Positions 27,272-35,629 are shown, numbered from the stretch's first letter. The stretch is DNA of 64,000 nucleotides from Mesorhizobium qingshengii (GCF_900103325.1 NZ_FMXM01000009.1:186001-250000); one strand, 5' to 3'. The notes: generated by a model from the letters alone, not told the origin. A program made the numbers and translations.

Positions 27272-28116
27272 GGCTGGAGCGGCGGCGCAATGTCGACGAT
27301 GCGATCCAGATCGACGAAGTCGGCATCGAGTACGGCATCCATGGCGAATTCCGGCTGCGCAGCGCCTATCAGCCGATCTTTTCGCCGCGCGGCCGGTTCC
27401 TTCACGCCGTGGCGGTCGAAGCCCTCATCGAGCCGCACCGTGCCGGCCGGCCCAGTGCGGCGCGGGTGTTCTTCGATGGCGTTGCCGCTTCGGATCGGCT
27501 GTTTGTCGAGACCATGTGCCGGGCGTTGCATCTGCGGAATTTTCACAACATCGGGGTCGAAGGGCTCGATCTGTTCTTCAACTACAATCCGCTGATCAAC
27601 GACCATCCCGGACGGGCGCTGGCCGAGATCCGGTTGATGACCAGGCATCTCGGTGACTTCGGCCTCGCCCCGGCCATGCTGGTTTGCGAAATCACCGAAC
27701 AGTCGGCCGACGATGCGCTTCTCACCCGGCTGGTGCGCGAAATGCGGCGCGACGGCATCCGCATCGCCATCGACGATTTCGGCACCGGTCACTCGACCGA
27801 GGAGCGGGTGAGCCTGCTCAAACCCGACATCGTCAAGATCGACGGCACCTGGTTCGCGGAGTTCTGCCGCCATGCCGCCGCCGAGCGGTTCTTCCGCCCG
27901 CTGGTTTCCACCTTGCACGACCGTGGCGCCAAGGTGCTGGTCGAAGGCATTGAGAACCCGACCCATCTGCGCGTCGCGCTGGAAGGCGGCGTCGACCTGC
28001 TGCAAGGCTATCATCTGGCCCGCCCCGCTCTGGCCGGAACGATCTTCGAGGAAAAGCCGCTGTCCGTCGACACGCTGCTCGGCAGGGACAGCAAGGTCAT
28101 TCCGCTGTTCGGCTAG
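27268..28116 (+). CDS. EAL-domain phosphodiesterase, paired paralogue
   Basis: A 282-residue EAL domain with canonical residues: AVEALIEPH, LFFNYNPLI, CEITEQ, AIDDFGTGHS, VKIDGTWF and VEGIENP. It is similar in layout to the preceding protein (YQPIF start, FFDG.AASDRL against FFSTCPSVDRL), indicating tandem duplication and divergence. It should hydrolyse cyclic di-GMP to pGpG (inferred from conserved residues). ATGA overlap with the upstream gene ties their expression together, so the active and the divergent copy are made in fixed ratio. Confidence 0.87.
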   Translation: MRLERRRNVDDAIQIDEVGIEYGIHGEFRLRSAYQPIFSPRGRFLHAVAVEALIEPHRAGRPSAARVFFDGVAASDRLFVETMCRALHLRNFHNIGVEGLDLFFNYNPLINDHPGRALAEIRLMTRHLGDFGLAPAMLVCEITEQSADDALLTRLVREMRRDGIRIAIDDFGTGHSTEERVSLLKPDIVKIDGTWFAEFCRHAAAERFFRPLVSTLHDRGAKVLVEGIENPTHLRVALEGGVDLLQGYHLARPALAGTIFEEKPLSVDTLLGRDSKVIPLFG

Positions 28117-28309
28117 GGCGTGTCGCTCCGTTCAGGTTCTCAAAGACCATCGTTCTCGGCTCGGCCTGGCCTGAATCTCGACACGCTTTTGAACGACCGC
28201 GGACCATCCATCAGCGGCGCTGATGGTCTTGCCAAAACAAATCACTGGTTGCGGCTGTCGCCGCTGCGATAATCGCGCCAGAAAAAGGCAGCGCTCCGGG
28301 GGAATGGCA

Positions 28310-28921
28310 ATGATACTCTACAGCATGATCGACAGCGGCAATTGCTACAAGCCGCGCCTGCTGATGGCCAAGCTTGGCCTCGCCTTCACCAATGTCGAGG
28401 TGAGTTCGCACACCGGCGAGACGCGAAAAGCGGAGTTTGTCGCCAAGAATCCGAACGCCATGGTGCCGCTGCTCGAACTCGACGATGGCCGGCGGCTGGC
28501 CGAATCCAACGCCATCCTGCTCTATCTCGCCGAAGGCACACGTTTCCTGCCGGCGGACAAGTATCAGCGCGGGCTGGCCTATCAGTGGCTGTTCTTCGAG
28601 CAATACAGCCACGAGCCCTACATTGCCGTGCGCAAGGCGCTGCTGACTTTCCCCGAACGCGCCAGGGATGCGACGCCGGAGCGGCTGGCGATGACGCTGG
28701 AGCGCGGCAACAAGGCGCTCGGCGTGATGAACAAATATCTGGAAGACAATGCCTTCTTCGCCGGCGGCGCGTTCAGTGTCGCCGACATCGCGCTCTATGC
28801 CTATACGCATACGGCGGAGCAGGGCGGCTTCCAGCTCGACGCCTATCCGGCGGTCGCCGCCTGGCTGAAGAGGGTGGAGGCGGATCCGGGGCATGTGCCG
28901 ATCGAGTGGCTGCCTGGGTGA
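28310..28921 (+). CDS. Glutathione S-transferase family protein
   Basis: A 203-residue cytosolic GST. The N-terminal thioredoxin-like domain (1-80) has SMIDSGNCYKPRLLMAKLGL in place of the catalytic Ser/Cys loop, and NPNAMVPLLEL with the cis-proline and ESNAILLYLAEG for glutathione binding; the helical domain ends FSVADIALYAYTH. GGGGGA lies six bases before the ATG at 28310 but touches the ATG at 28304, so 28310 is preferred. The substrate is unknown. It converges with the toxin-antitoxin operon. Confidence 0.87.
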   Translation: MILYSMIDSGNCYKPRLLMAKLGLAFTNVEVSSHTGETRKAEFVAKNPNAMVPLLELDDGRRLAESNAILLYLAEGTRFLPADKYQRGLAYQWLFFEQYSHEPYIAVRKALLTFPERARDATPERLAMTLERGNKALGVMNKYLEDNAFFAGGAFSVADIALYAYTHTAEQGGFQLDAYPAVAAWLKRVEADPGHVPIEWLPG

Positions 28922-28930
28922 GATAGTTGG

Positions 28931-29185
28931 CTACTTCAAGAGATGGTCGTAGTCGGCGTGGGTGCCGATCCAGAACCAGATCACGTCTTCATTGTCGCGG
29001 ATGGCAACAGCCCGGTAGTTGTCGTCGACTCGTGCCGACCAATAGCGTCCGACCTGTTTGAAACGCAATGATGGATGAAAAGGGTCGGAGCGCAGTCTGA
29101 CAAAACGCCTGTCCGCCTTTGCTCTGATTGGTGATGGCAGTTTTTCATAAGCCTCCCAGAATGATGGAGAGGCGACATGATTCAC
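28931..29185 (-). CDS. RelE/ParE-superfamily toxin
   Basis: An 84-residue protein. FWEAYEKLPSPIRAKADRRFVRLRSDP, RYWSARVDDNYRAVAIRD and WFWIGTHADYDHLL follow the RelE/HigB toxin fold (helical hairpin, four-stranded sheet, C-terminal HxxYD motif), so it probably cleaves mRNA at the ribosome. It starts at a GTG that overlaps the antitoxin stop (GTGA), the usual antitoxin-first arrangement. Confidence 0.82.
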   Translation of the reverse strand: MNHVASPSFWEAYEKLPSPIRAKADRRFVRLRSDPFHPSLRFKQVGRYWSARVDDNYRAVAIRDNEDVIWFWIGTHADYDHLLK

Positions 29186-29382
29186 AGTGGCCTGGTCCGG
29201 CCAGCGCGATGGTCAGCCAATGCCTGTTCTGCAAGCTTGTCCAATCGGCCCGACTTCGCATCGGCTTCGATCTGCCGATCCCACATATCCGCCTGAAGCG
29301 CCTCGAACCATGCGGCAAACGCCTTCAGTTCCTCGGGACTCAGGGCTGCGACGGATTTTTCGATCTGTTCGAGCTTTGTCAT
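29182..29382 (-). CDS. Antitoxin of the RelE-type pair
   Basis: A 66-residue acidic, helical protein (MTKLEQIEKSVAALSPEELK, DMWDRQIEADAKSGRLDKLA, ending EHRAGRTRPL-like), a common small antitoxin type paired with RelE/ParE toxins. It has no obvious DNA-binding domain, so repression at the repeats upstream may need the complex. The ATG at 29382 follows the operator-like repeats; the longer frame to 29469 runs through them and is rejected. Confidence 0.78.
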   Translation of the reverse strand: MTKLEQIEKSVAALSPEELKAFAAWFEALQADMWDRQIEADAKSGRLDKLAEQALADHRAGRTRPL

Positions 29383-29393
29383 GCGGTTAAAAG

Positions 29394-29433
29394 TACCAAT
29401 ATCGGGCCAAAAATACCATGGCTGGTACCATGG
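29394..29433. promoter_or_regulatory. Operator-like repeats of the toxin-antitoxin operon
   Basis: TACCA occurs at 29394, 29414 and 29426, the last two as TACCATGG direct repeats 12 bp apart that also contain the palindrome CCATGG. They lie 12-50 bp upstream of the antitoxin start, consistent with autoregulation. Confidence 0.45.
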
Positions 29434-29465
29434 GCCAAGGCAGCGTTTCACTGAAATCCAGACAA

Positions 29466-29490
29466 ACAAAAAGGCGGGATAAATCCCGCC
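29466..29490 (-). terminator. Minus-strand terminator downstream of cspA
   Basis: GGCGGGAT and ATCCCGCC form a perfect 8-bp stem. Read on the minus strand it is followed by TTTTTGTTTG, so it ends transcripts coming from cspA about 170 bp earlier. Confidence 0.75.
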
Positions 29491-29617
29491 TTCCCATTTC
29501 CGGTAGCCTGATCGGGAGCGTCTGGTCCGGGCTGGCAGCTATCTGCTGATCCAGCTTGTCGGGTCTTTCCGCTCCGGCGCGCTTCTCGCGCGACTGTCAG
29601 TACATCAGTGACTTGCC

Positions 29618-29647
29618 GCGCGCCCCGGGCTCTCGCCCGGCGCGCGC
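29618..29647. repeat. Very GC-rich hairpin downstream of cspA
   Basis: GCGCGCCCCGGGC pairs with GCCCGGCGCGCGC (12 of 13) around TCTC. There is no T-run, so it is more likely an mRNA-stabilising 3' structure than a terminator. Confidence 0.5.
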
Positions 29648-29658
29648 CATTCGCTAAA

Positions 29659-29871
29659 TCAGGCTGCCTTGCTCAGAGACCCAGCGGACGACTTGCCAGT
29701 GCGGCGGTCCTGCTCGATCTCGAAGTTGATCTTCTGGCCTTCGACCAGGGTCGACAGTCCAGCACGCTCGACTGCGGAGATGTGGACGAAAACGTCCGCG
29801 CCGCCCGCGTCAGGCTGAATGAAGCCGAAGCCCTTGGTGGCGTTGAACCACTTGACCGTTCCAGTTGCCAT
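29659..29871 (-). CDS. cspA: Cold-shock protein (CspA family)
   Basis: A 70-residue OB-fold RNA chaperone. KGFGFIQP is RNP1 and VFVHI is RNP2; the start [17 protein letters not shown] is standard for the family. It melts mRNA secondary structure in the cytoplasm. AAGGA lies 8 bases before the ATG. The 280-bp region upstream leaves room for the long leader usual in this family, but I cannot define it. The transcript probably ends at 29466. Confidence 0.94.
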   Translation of the reverse strand: MATGTVKWFNATKGFGFIQPDAGGADVFVHISAVERAGLSTLVEGQKINFEIEQDRRTGKSSAGSLSKAA

Positions 29872-30154
29872 TTTAGATAGTCCTTCAACATTTGCTTTAG
29901 TTTGACCGAACCGAAGTCCAGCCGGTGTGCATCGAGATTTTGGAGATAGACGTCAGCAAACGCGAAGATCGCGAGGCCCGGATCGATCGGCCGAAATATC
30001 AATGGACCGCATATAGGCTACTTTCGCATAAAAAACAAGACTGCGTGAGAAAGCCGTGATCGAGACGCCGCCCAATGGCTGCCCCAATCTGGTGAAACCG
30101 TTGCCACGGATCGTGCCGTTTTCGGGCGGCGGATCAGGGTTTGGGGAGAGGACC

Positions 30155-30484
30155 ATGAAGACCATTCTGCTTGCCGCCTGCATGACGCTGGTGGCCGCCC
30201 AGGCGCAGGCGATCTCGCGCTACGACCCGACGCACATGAGCTGCGGCAAGGTCCAGGCGACGATCGCGCGGCAGGGCGCCGTCATCCTGCGCTACCAGTC
30301 GACGCGGGTGCCTGGACTGCCGCTCTACGACCGCTATGTGCAGAGCCAGCAATTCTGCACCATGGGCGAGGTGAGGACGCGCGCCTACGTGCCGAGCGCC
30401 GATACGAAGTCCTGCCCGGTCTATAACTGCAAACGGCCGGACAATGAGCGGCATTTCCGCCGGCGGTTCTTCCACACCAACTAG
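30155..30484 (+). CDS. Small exported Cys-containing protein of unknown function
   Basis: A 109-residue protein with a clear signal peptide (MKTILLAACMTLVAAQAQA). The mature part has four cysteines (MSCGKV, QFCTMG, KSCPVYNCK) that could form two disulfides, and a basic C-terminus (RHFRRRFFHTN). I do not recognise a named family; similar small proteins are found in rhizobia. GGGGAGAGGA precedes the ATG at 30155; the in-frame start at 30056 lacks support. It is divergent from cspA and convergent with ogt. Confidence 0.75.
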   Translation: MKTILLAACMTLVAAQAQAISRYDPTHMSCGKVQATIARQGAVILRYQSTRVPGLPLYDRYVQSQQFCTMGEVRTRAYVPSADTKSCPVYNCKRPDNERHFRRRFFHTN

Positions 30485-30512
30485 GCACTTTGTCCGGACT
30501 TGCGGCCCTGGT

Positions 30513-31082
30513 TCAAAACCCGAAGGAAACCTGCGCGGGCGGCGGCGGGCCGACGCGCACGCCTTCCATGGCCAGCATCTTTTCCTTGGTGACGGAACCG
30601 CCGGGCGCCGAGAACCCGCCGATCTTGCCGCCGGCGGCAAGGATGCGATGGCAAGGGATGACCAGCGGCACCGGATTAGCGCCAAGTGCTGCCCCGGTTT
30701 CGCGGGCAAGCCCGGCATGGCCGGCGGTCTTGGCCAGCTCGCCATAGGTGGTGGTTTCGCCAAAGGCGAGTTTTCGCGCCGCGTCATAGATGGCGAGGCG
30801 GAAATCGTCGACACCGGCGAGATCGACCGGCACGCCGGAGAAATCGACATCCTCGCCCGCCGCATAGGCCTTGATCGAGGCGATCAGGGCGACCACCCAT
30901 GGCGGCTGGGCCGTCGAGGCTGAAACGCCGGCATGACGCATCAGCCGCCGCTCGACCGCTTCGCGGCTGCGTTCGGGCAGGCAGAGCCGGATCAGGCCCT
31001 TTTCGCTCCAGGCGATGCCCATGAAACCGATCACTGTTTCTAACACTGCGTGGCCGGCCGTGATCTGGGATGTCGTTTCCAT
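30513..31082 (-). CDS. ogt: Methylated-DNA-protein cysteine methyltransferase
   Basis: A 189-residue repair protein. VIPCHRI holds the acceptor cysteine, and FGETTTYGELAKTAGHAG with RETGAALGANP forms the DNA-binding helix-turn-helix. It transfers the methyl group from O6-methylguanine to itself and is used once. The length and lack of an AdaA domain indicate the Ogt type. The ATG at 31082 with AAGGAG upstream is chosen; the open frame continues to 31631 through the next gene's leader and is not real. Confidence 0.93.
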   Translation of the reverse strand: METTSQITAGHAVLETVIGFMGIAWSEKGLIRLCLPERSREAVERRLMRHAGVSASTAQPPWVVALIASIKAYAAGEDVDFSGVPVDLAGVDDFRLAIYDAARKLAFGETTTYGELAKTAGHAGLARETGAALGANPVPLVIPCHRILAAGGKIGGFSAPGGSVTKEKMLAMEGVRVGPPPPAQVSFGF

Positions 31083-31263
31083 GATGCGCTCCTTTCCGCA
31101 AAGTGGCGGAAATCGGGATTCATACCGGTACATATCCGGAACAATATGGCATCGGACCCCGAGTCCCGCCACCCGAAAACCGCCTGATGGCCCCGATTGC
31201 CCACCAGGAATCGCTGGTGTAAGGGATTCCTTAACGACCCGACGAACCGGACCCGAGCGCGGC

Positions 31264-32229
31264 TTGCCAGCAAAAATCAATCTTATCGCGATCGGCGTCA
31301 TCGTCGCTGCTGCCGGCCTCAGCGGCTGCACGTCGACCTCGCAGATGAAGCCCGCGCCTGCCTTTACCGAAACCGCGACCGCCGCGGGCGCCGATGCCGG
31401 TTTCACCATTCCTTTGCCGGAGACGGTTTCGGTGCTGCCGGAATCATCCGGCATTACCCCCGTGCAGGCGGCCGATCTGTCGGCCAGCCCCGCCGCGCCG
31501 GCACTCGATCCCGCCGCGCAACCGGCGGCTGCCGCGACCGCCGCCTTTGCCGGATCGACCCCGGCAGCGCCGGCCGTGCCCGTGGTGATGACCGCCAACG
31601 CGGCGCCCGCCGTGGTCAAGACCAACGCCACGGCCGAAACCGCCTATGCCATCGCCGGCGTCACGCCGGCGGCGGGCAGACAGAAGACTCTGCTAGCCGG
31701 CGGCACGGTGTCCCAGGCGTCGATGATGCCCGGCGTGCAGCAGGTGGCCTATGTCGTGCCGCAGAACCCGGCCGCCCTGGTGCAGTTCCCGGCCGCGCCG
31801 GTTGATCCGGTCGCCCCGGCCGAAGAAGAGCATGCGACCGGCATGCGCGGCGACGTCGACCGGCTGATCGTCAAATACGCCGCGCTCTACCAGGTGCCGG
31901 CGGACCTTGTGCGCCATGTCGTCAACCGCGAGAGCACCTTCAACCCGAAGGCCTACAACAACGGCCATTGGGGGCTGATGCAGATCAAGCACGCGACGGC
32001 GCGCGGCATGGGCTATGACGGGCCGGCCAAGGGCCTGTTCGACGCCGAGACCAATCTGAAATACGCGGTGAAATATCTGCGCGGCGCCTGGCTGGTGGCC
32101 GGCGGCAACGCCAAGCGCGCCGACTGGCTCTACCAGACCGGCTATTACTTCGACGCCAAGCGCAAGGGCCTGCTCGAGGCTACCGGCCTCGGCACCGACC
32201 GCAAGCGGCGTCCGCAGCCCGACGCCTGA
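31264..32229 (+). CDS. Lytic transglycosylase, SLT-domain lipoprotein
   Basis: A 321-residue protein from a TTG start. A hydrophobic stretch ends AAAGLSGC, a good lipobox, so it is likely tethered to the outer membrane. A long Ala/Pro-rich linker (residues 25-190) leads to the SLT domain (about 205-300) with VNRESTFNPKAYNNGHWGLMQI, which includes the catalytic glutamate. It cleaves peptidoglycan to 1,6-anhydro-muropeptides. No ATG or GTG fits the lipobox, and the TTG at 31264 has only a weak ribosome-binding site. Confidence 0.85.
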   Translation: MPAKINLIAIGVIVAAAGLSGCTSTSQMKPAPAFTETATAAGADAGFTIPLPETVSVLPESSGITPVQAADLSASPAAPALDPAAQPAAAATAAFAGSTPAAPAVPVVMTANAAPAVVKTNATAETAYAIAGVTPAAGRQKTLLAGGTVSQASMMPGVQQVAYVVPQNPAALVQFPAAPVDPVAPAEEEHATGMRGDVDRLIVKYAALYQVPADLVRHVVNRESTFNPKAYNNGHWGLMQIKHATARGMGYDGPAKGLFDAETNLKYAVKYLRGAWLVAGGNAKRADWLYQTGYYFDAKRKGLLEATGLGTDRKRRPQPDA

Positions 32230-32234
32230 GCGCG

Positions 32235-32721
32235 ATGCCTGAACCGCGTCCGCCGGCCCCGAACGACATCCGGCTGCGCAAGATCCTCGACGAGACGCTC
32301 GTTCCACCGCGCTGGCCCGATGGCTTCGTCATGCGCTGCTTCGAGCCCGGTGACGCGCCGGCCTTGCATGCGCTGCTGAGCGAAGTGTTCGACGACGGCG
32401 CCGATGGCCCGTTCGAGGAGTGGTGGCCGCGTGTCGCCAACGACCCTGAATTCGATCCGGCGCTGTGTTTTCTCGTCATCGACGCCAAGGGCCGGCTGGC
32501 GGCGGCGGCGCTCTGCTGGTCCCGCGCCTTCGTCAAGGCTTGCCGTTCACCCCGAGGCGCGCGGCAAGGGCATCGCCGAGGCGCTGATGTGGCACAGCTT
32601 CGCCACCTTTCGCGAACGGGGCGCCGAGTGTGTCGACCTGAAGACCAACACGGTGGAGAACGCCGCCGCCGTCCGGCTCTATGAGCGGCTGGGGATGTCG
32701 CCGGTCGCCTGGGAAGGCTAG
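32235..32721 (+). pseudogene. GNAT acetyltransferase with a frameshift
   Basis: Two frames make one protein: the first (from 32235) gives MRCFEPGDAPALHALLSEVF to ALCWSRAFVK, and a second frame continues LAVHPEARGKGIAEALMWH to LYERLGMSPVAWEG, including the acetyl-CoA-binding GNAT motif and the NxxAxxLYE segment. The switch is at about 32538, where two bases seem to be missing (AAGG-CTTGCC, where AAGGACCTTGCC would keep the frame). Either a recent mutation or a sequencing error. The start lies 5 bp after the transglycosylase stop. Confidence 0.8.
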
Positions 32722-32972
32722 GCCGGTCGCTTTCTGTCGATTGGTGCCGGCGGATTTTCCCGCCGCCCGAGCGCAAACCACCCACGCATTGTGAGCCGCT
32801 TCACATAGGCGGCGACCGGCCCATGCTAACGCAACGTCATGACGCCATTTAGCCGATCCGGGATCGTCGATCGGCTGGGCACAGGAGGAGGCTGCACCGG
32901 CATGTGGTGGCCCCTCCATGGCGGGTTCCGGGGCGGGGGTTTCGGGACCCGCCTTCATGCGCGATCTTTTCC

Positions 32973-33308
32973 CTAGATATCCGGTGCGTTGCCGATCTTC
33001 TGCTTGAGATCGAGCGCCCAGGCGCGGCCTTCGTCGCCGCCCCACAAAAGCCACGCGATGTAGCCTGCCGACGGGTTCGCCTCATTGCCGTAGTTCCTGC
33101 CGCGCTTGTCGACCTCGTGGCGGGCGAAATAGCTGACCATGCGGCGGATGGTGGAGGGGGCGAGCTTCTCCCGGTTCTTCAGTTCGGTCGCCCGCGCGAC
33201 GCCGATCTCGGTGCCGCCCCGGCCGAACTGCTTGCGCAGCCTCAGGCCCTTGGCGGCGTTGTCGGCCACCACTTGCGGGCAGCGCAGGTCGATCTCGTCG
33301 TCGTGCAT
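32973..33308 (-). CDS. Stand-alone phage-associated domain protein
   Basis: A 111-residue protein. NAAKGLRLRKQFGRGGTEIG, RRMVSYFARHEVDKRGRNYG and PSAGYIAWLLWGGDEGRAWA form a domain that I know from the N-terminal parts of phage proteins near prohead proteases and from scattered bacterial genes; its function is unknown to me. No other phage gene is near, so it is probably a domesticated or relic piece. The ATG at 33308 has GGGGA upstream; the longer frame to 33536 overlaps the DUF899 gene. Confidence 0.68.
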   Translation of the reverse strand: MHDDEIDLRCPQVVADNAAKGLRLRKQFGRGGTEIGVARATELKNREKLAPSTIRRMVSYFARHEVDKRGRNYGNEANPSAGYIAWLLWGGDEGRAWALDLKQKIGNAPDI

Positions 33309-33450
33309 GGTTGTCCCCGGATCGCGGTGCCGAACAGATACAACGCCATCCCGCCATGCGCAAAAATGTCGGAAGGGATCGCTGCGAAACGTCCTTGGGT
33401 CGCAGAGCAACCGCGCCGGGACGCCGGCGCCGTGACCCAAGGAGCCGATC

Positions 33451-34194
33451 ATGATCACCTTTCCCAACGAATCCGCCCGATATCGCACCGCCCGCGAAAG
33501 ACTGTTGCGGAAGGAAATCGAATTGCGCCGTGCCATGGAGGACGTCGCCGTGGCGCGGCGCGCGCTGCCGCCGGGCGGGCTGATCCGCCAGGATTATGTG
33601 TTCGACGCGCTGGACGCCGATGGCAAGCCCGCCAAGGTCAGGCTCTCGGAGCTGTTCGCGCCGGGCAAGGATTCGCTCATCCTGTACAACATGATGTTTC
33701 CGCGCCATCCGCAGGAGACGCGCGACGTGGCGACCAGCGGCGGGACGGCGAAGCTGGCACGGCCCGACCAGCCATGCCCATCCTGCACGGCGCTGCTCGA
33801 CCAGTTCGACGGCGCGGTCGGCCATCTCGAGGCCGCCGGCTTCAACTTCGCCGTGGTGGGCAAGACCGCGCTCGAAAACCTGGTCACGCTCGGCCGCGAC
33901 AGAGGCTGGAGGAACATGCGGCTGGTGTCCTCGGCCGCCAACAGCTTCAAGCGCGACTACAATGCGGAGGCGGCAGACGGCGCGCAGATCCCGCTGCTTT
34001 CGGTGTTCCATCGTGATGCCGACGGCATCCGCCATTTCTGGTCGTCGGAACTGGATTTCGCCCCGACGGATCCCGGCCAGGACCCGCGCGGCCTCGGCAC
34101 CTGCGAAACGCTGTGGAACTTGATGGATTTCACGCCGCAGGGCCGGCCGAACTGGCACGAGCAGCTGCAATATGGCGAGGCGTGCTGTCATTGA
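33451..34194 (+). CDS. DUF899 thioredoxin-like protein
   Basis: A 247-residue protein of the DUF899 family, which has a thioredoxin-like fold. FDALDADGKPAKVRLSELF, LYNMMFPRH, CPSCTALLDQFDGAVGHLEA (CxxC) and FPVV-like FAVVGKTALENL fit the family pattern. A redox or peroxide-related role is possible but not shown. AAGGAG stands 8 bases before the ATG. The protein ends YGEACCH. Confidence 0.8.
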   Translation: MITFPNESARYRTARERLLRKEIELRRAMEDVAVARRALPPGGLIRQDYVFDALDADGKPAKVRLSELFAPGKDSLILYNMMFPRHPQETRDVATSGGTAKLARPDQPCPSCTALLDQFDGAVGHLEAAGFNFAVVGKTALENLVTLGRDRGWRNMRLVSSAANSFKRDYNAEAADGAQIPLLSVFHRDADGIRHFWSSELDFAPTDPGQDPRGLGTCETLWNLMDFTPQGRPNWHEQLQYGEACCH

Positions 34195-34206
34195 CAGCCG
34201 GCTGGT

Positions 34207-34416
34207 TCAGCCGCAGCGCTTCAGTTCGGAGTGGCTTTTCAGCACATGGTCGCCAACCACCTGCCCGATGAGATAGGCGGGTTCTTGCCTGCTCGCCTTG
34301 CGCACGGTTTCCGCACTGTTGATCGCGCGCTTTACATCGCTGGTGAACCTCTCGCTCAAGTCGGCCGGAACATCGGAAGATCCGCTGCATTGATAGTAGA
34401 CGGTTTGCGACCCCTT
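34207..34416 (-). pseudogene. 3' remnant of a disrupted gene
   Basis: This minus-strand frame is open for 69 codons between two stops and reads like real protein (YYQCSGSSDVPADLSERF, AINSAETVRKASRQEPAYLI, ending HSELKRCG), with codon use matching the chromosome. It has no ATG or GTG and no ribosome-binding site; only an internal TTG. It ends abruptly just before the atypical BrkB-like gene at 34430, so it looks like the C-terminus of a gene cut by an insertion or deletion. I do not recognise the family. Confidence 0.5.
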
Positions 34417-34429
34417 TCACGGATACGAA

Positions 34430-35428
34430 GTGCGACTCACAACTAGAAACATATGGGACTTGGTGCGAGAAAGCGTGGTTGGCTTTGTCAACGACAATGC
34501 CCTTAGTCATGGCGCGGCGATGGCCTTTTATGCCGCAACGTCGCTGGCCCCAGTTCTGATAATTGTCGTCGCGATAGCTGGCATCGCATTTGGTCATCAC
34601 GCAGCGCAGTTGGCTTTGTCTGCTCAGATATCGGGGCTGATGGGTTCAGAAAGCGCAGCGCTCCTTCAGACAGCCCTCGAAGGGGCATCCAGCAAATCAT
34701 CGGGGACCCTGGCGGCCATCGTTGGCGTGGCCACCTTGCTCGTCACCGCCTCTGCGGTCTTTGGCGAGATGCAGCAGGCCCTGAATGCAATATGGAAGGT
34801 TGAAACGAAGGGGAGTTCGCTGTCGCGTCTCTTGCGTGCGCGTGCAGCAAGTCTCGGCTTGGTCGCCGCACTCGGCTTTATGTTGCTGGTGTCCCTGGTG
34901 GCGAGCGCCGCGATCTCGGCTCTGGGCAACATGATCAGCGCTCAATTGCCGTTCGGCGAATTTGTTCTGAGCGCGATCAACACCTTAATTTCCTTTTCCC
35001 TGATCTCCGTGATGTTCGCCGCTATCTACAAAGTCTTGCCGGATCGTGTCTTGGAATGGCGGGATGTCGGGATCGGTGCTGTCGTGACCGCCGCACTGTT
35101 CACATTGGGGAAGTCGCTTATCGGTTGGTATATCGGCACAAGTGCGATCGCATCGTCATATGGTGCGGCCGGAGGGTTGCTCGTCATACTGCTCTGGGTC
35201 TACTATTCATCGGAAATCTTTCTGCTCGGTGCAGAGTTGACCCGCGCCTATTCCGTTCGACATGGCAGTAGGTCCGACCTGAACGGTCTGGTTCAAAATG
35301 CGTCCACTTCAGAAAAAACTGTTTCAATTCGCCAAAAGCCCAGCTCTTCGGGTGCCGTTGCGTTGTTGGCGGTGGCGTGCGCGAGTGCAACGATGACAGC
35401 CTTTCTGCTGGGGCCTCGTCGCCCATAG
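34430..35428 (+). CDS. YihY/BrkB-family integral membrane protein
   Basis: A 332-residue membrane protein with six predicted helices. The start GFVNDNALSHGAAMAFYAATSLAPVLIIV, the middle VFGEMQQALNAIWKVE and the late SSYGAAGGLLVILLWVYYSSEIFLLGAELTRAY are the landmarks of the YihY/BrkB family (formerly called ribonuclease BN), of unclear function. Translation starts at GTG. The gene is visibly poorer in GC and richer in rare codons than its neighbours, and a gene remnant abuts its 5' side, suggesting acquisition by transfer. Confidence 0.87.
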   Translation: MRLTTRNIWDLVRESVVGFVNDNALSHGAAMAFYAATSLAPVLIIVVAIAGIAFGHHAAQLALSAQISGLMGSESAALLQTALEGASSKSSGTLAAIVGVATLLVTASAVFGEMQQALNAIWKVETKGSSLSRLLRARAASLGLVAALGFMLLVSLVASAAISALGNMISAQLPFGEFVLSAINTLISFSLISVMFAAIYKVLPDRVLEWRDVGIGAVVTAALFTLGKSLIGWYIGTSAIASSYGAAGGLLVILLWVYYSSEIFLLGAELTRAYSVRHGSRSDLNGLVQNASTSEKTVSIRQKPSSSGAVALLAVACASATMTAFLLGPRRP

Positions 35429-35629
35429 CGTCAACATCGACAGACCATGCGTGTGATGGTGCGCTGTGGGACGGCGAGGAGGAGGGCGAGGTGACGCTGC
35501 AGTCATGAGGTTGCTCCTTCAAGGGCAGCGGGTGCTCCAACGCGGCCTGGCAAACCCAGTACCGCAAGGTGGCTCTGTGCCTGCGCCTGCCGTGAACTAG
35601 ACTGCGGCCATCAATCCGAGGGAGCAGCA
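35429..35629. other. Unexplained intergenic segment after the BrkB-like gene
   Basis: This 201-bp region lies between the atypical BrkB-like gene and the cupin gene. On the minus strand an ATG at 35506 has AAGGAG close upstream and could be the 5' end of the gene whose 3' end is at 34207, but the short reading frame shows no recognisable protein. The promoter for the cupin gene must also lie here. Confidence 0.3.
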
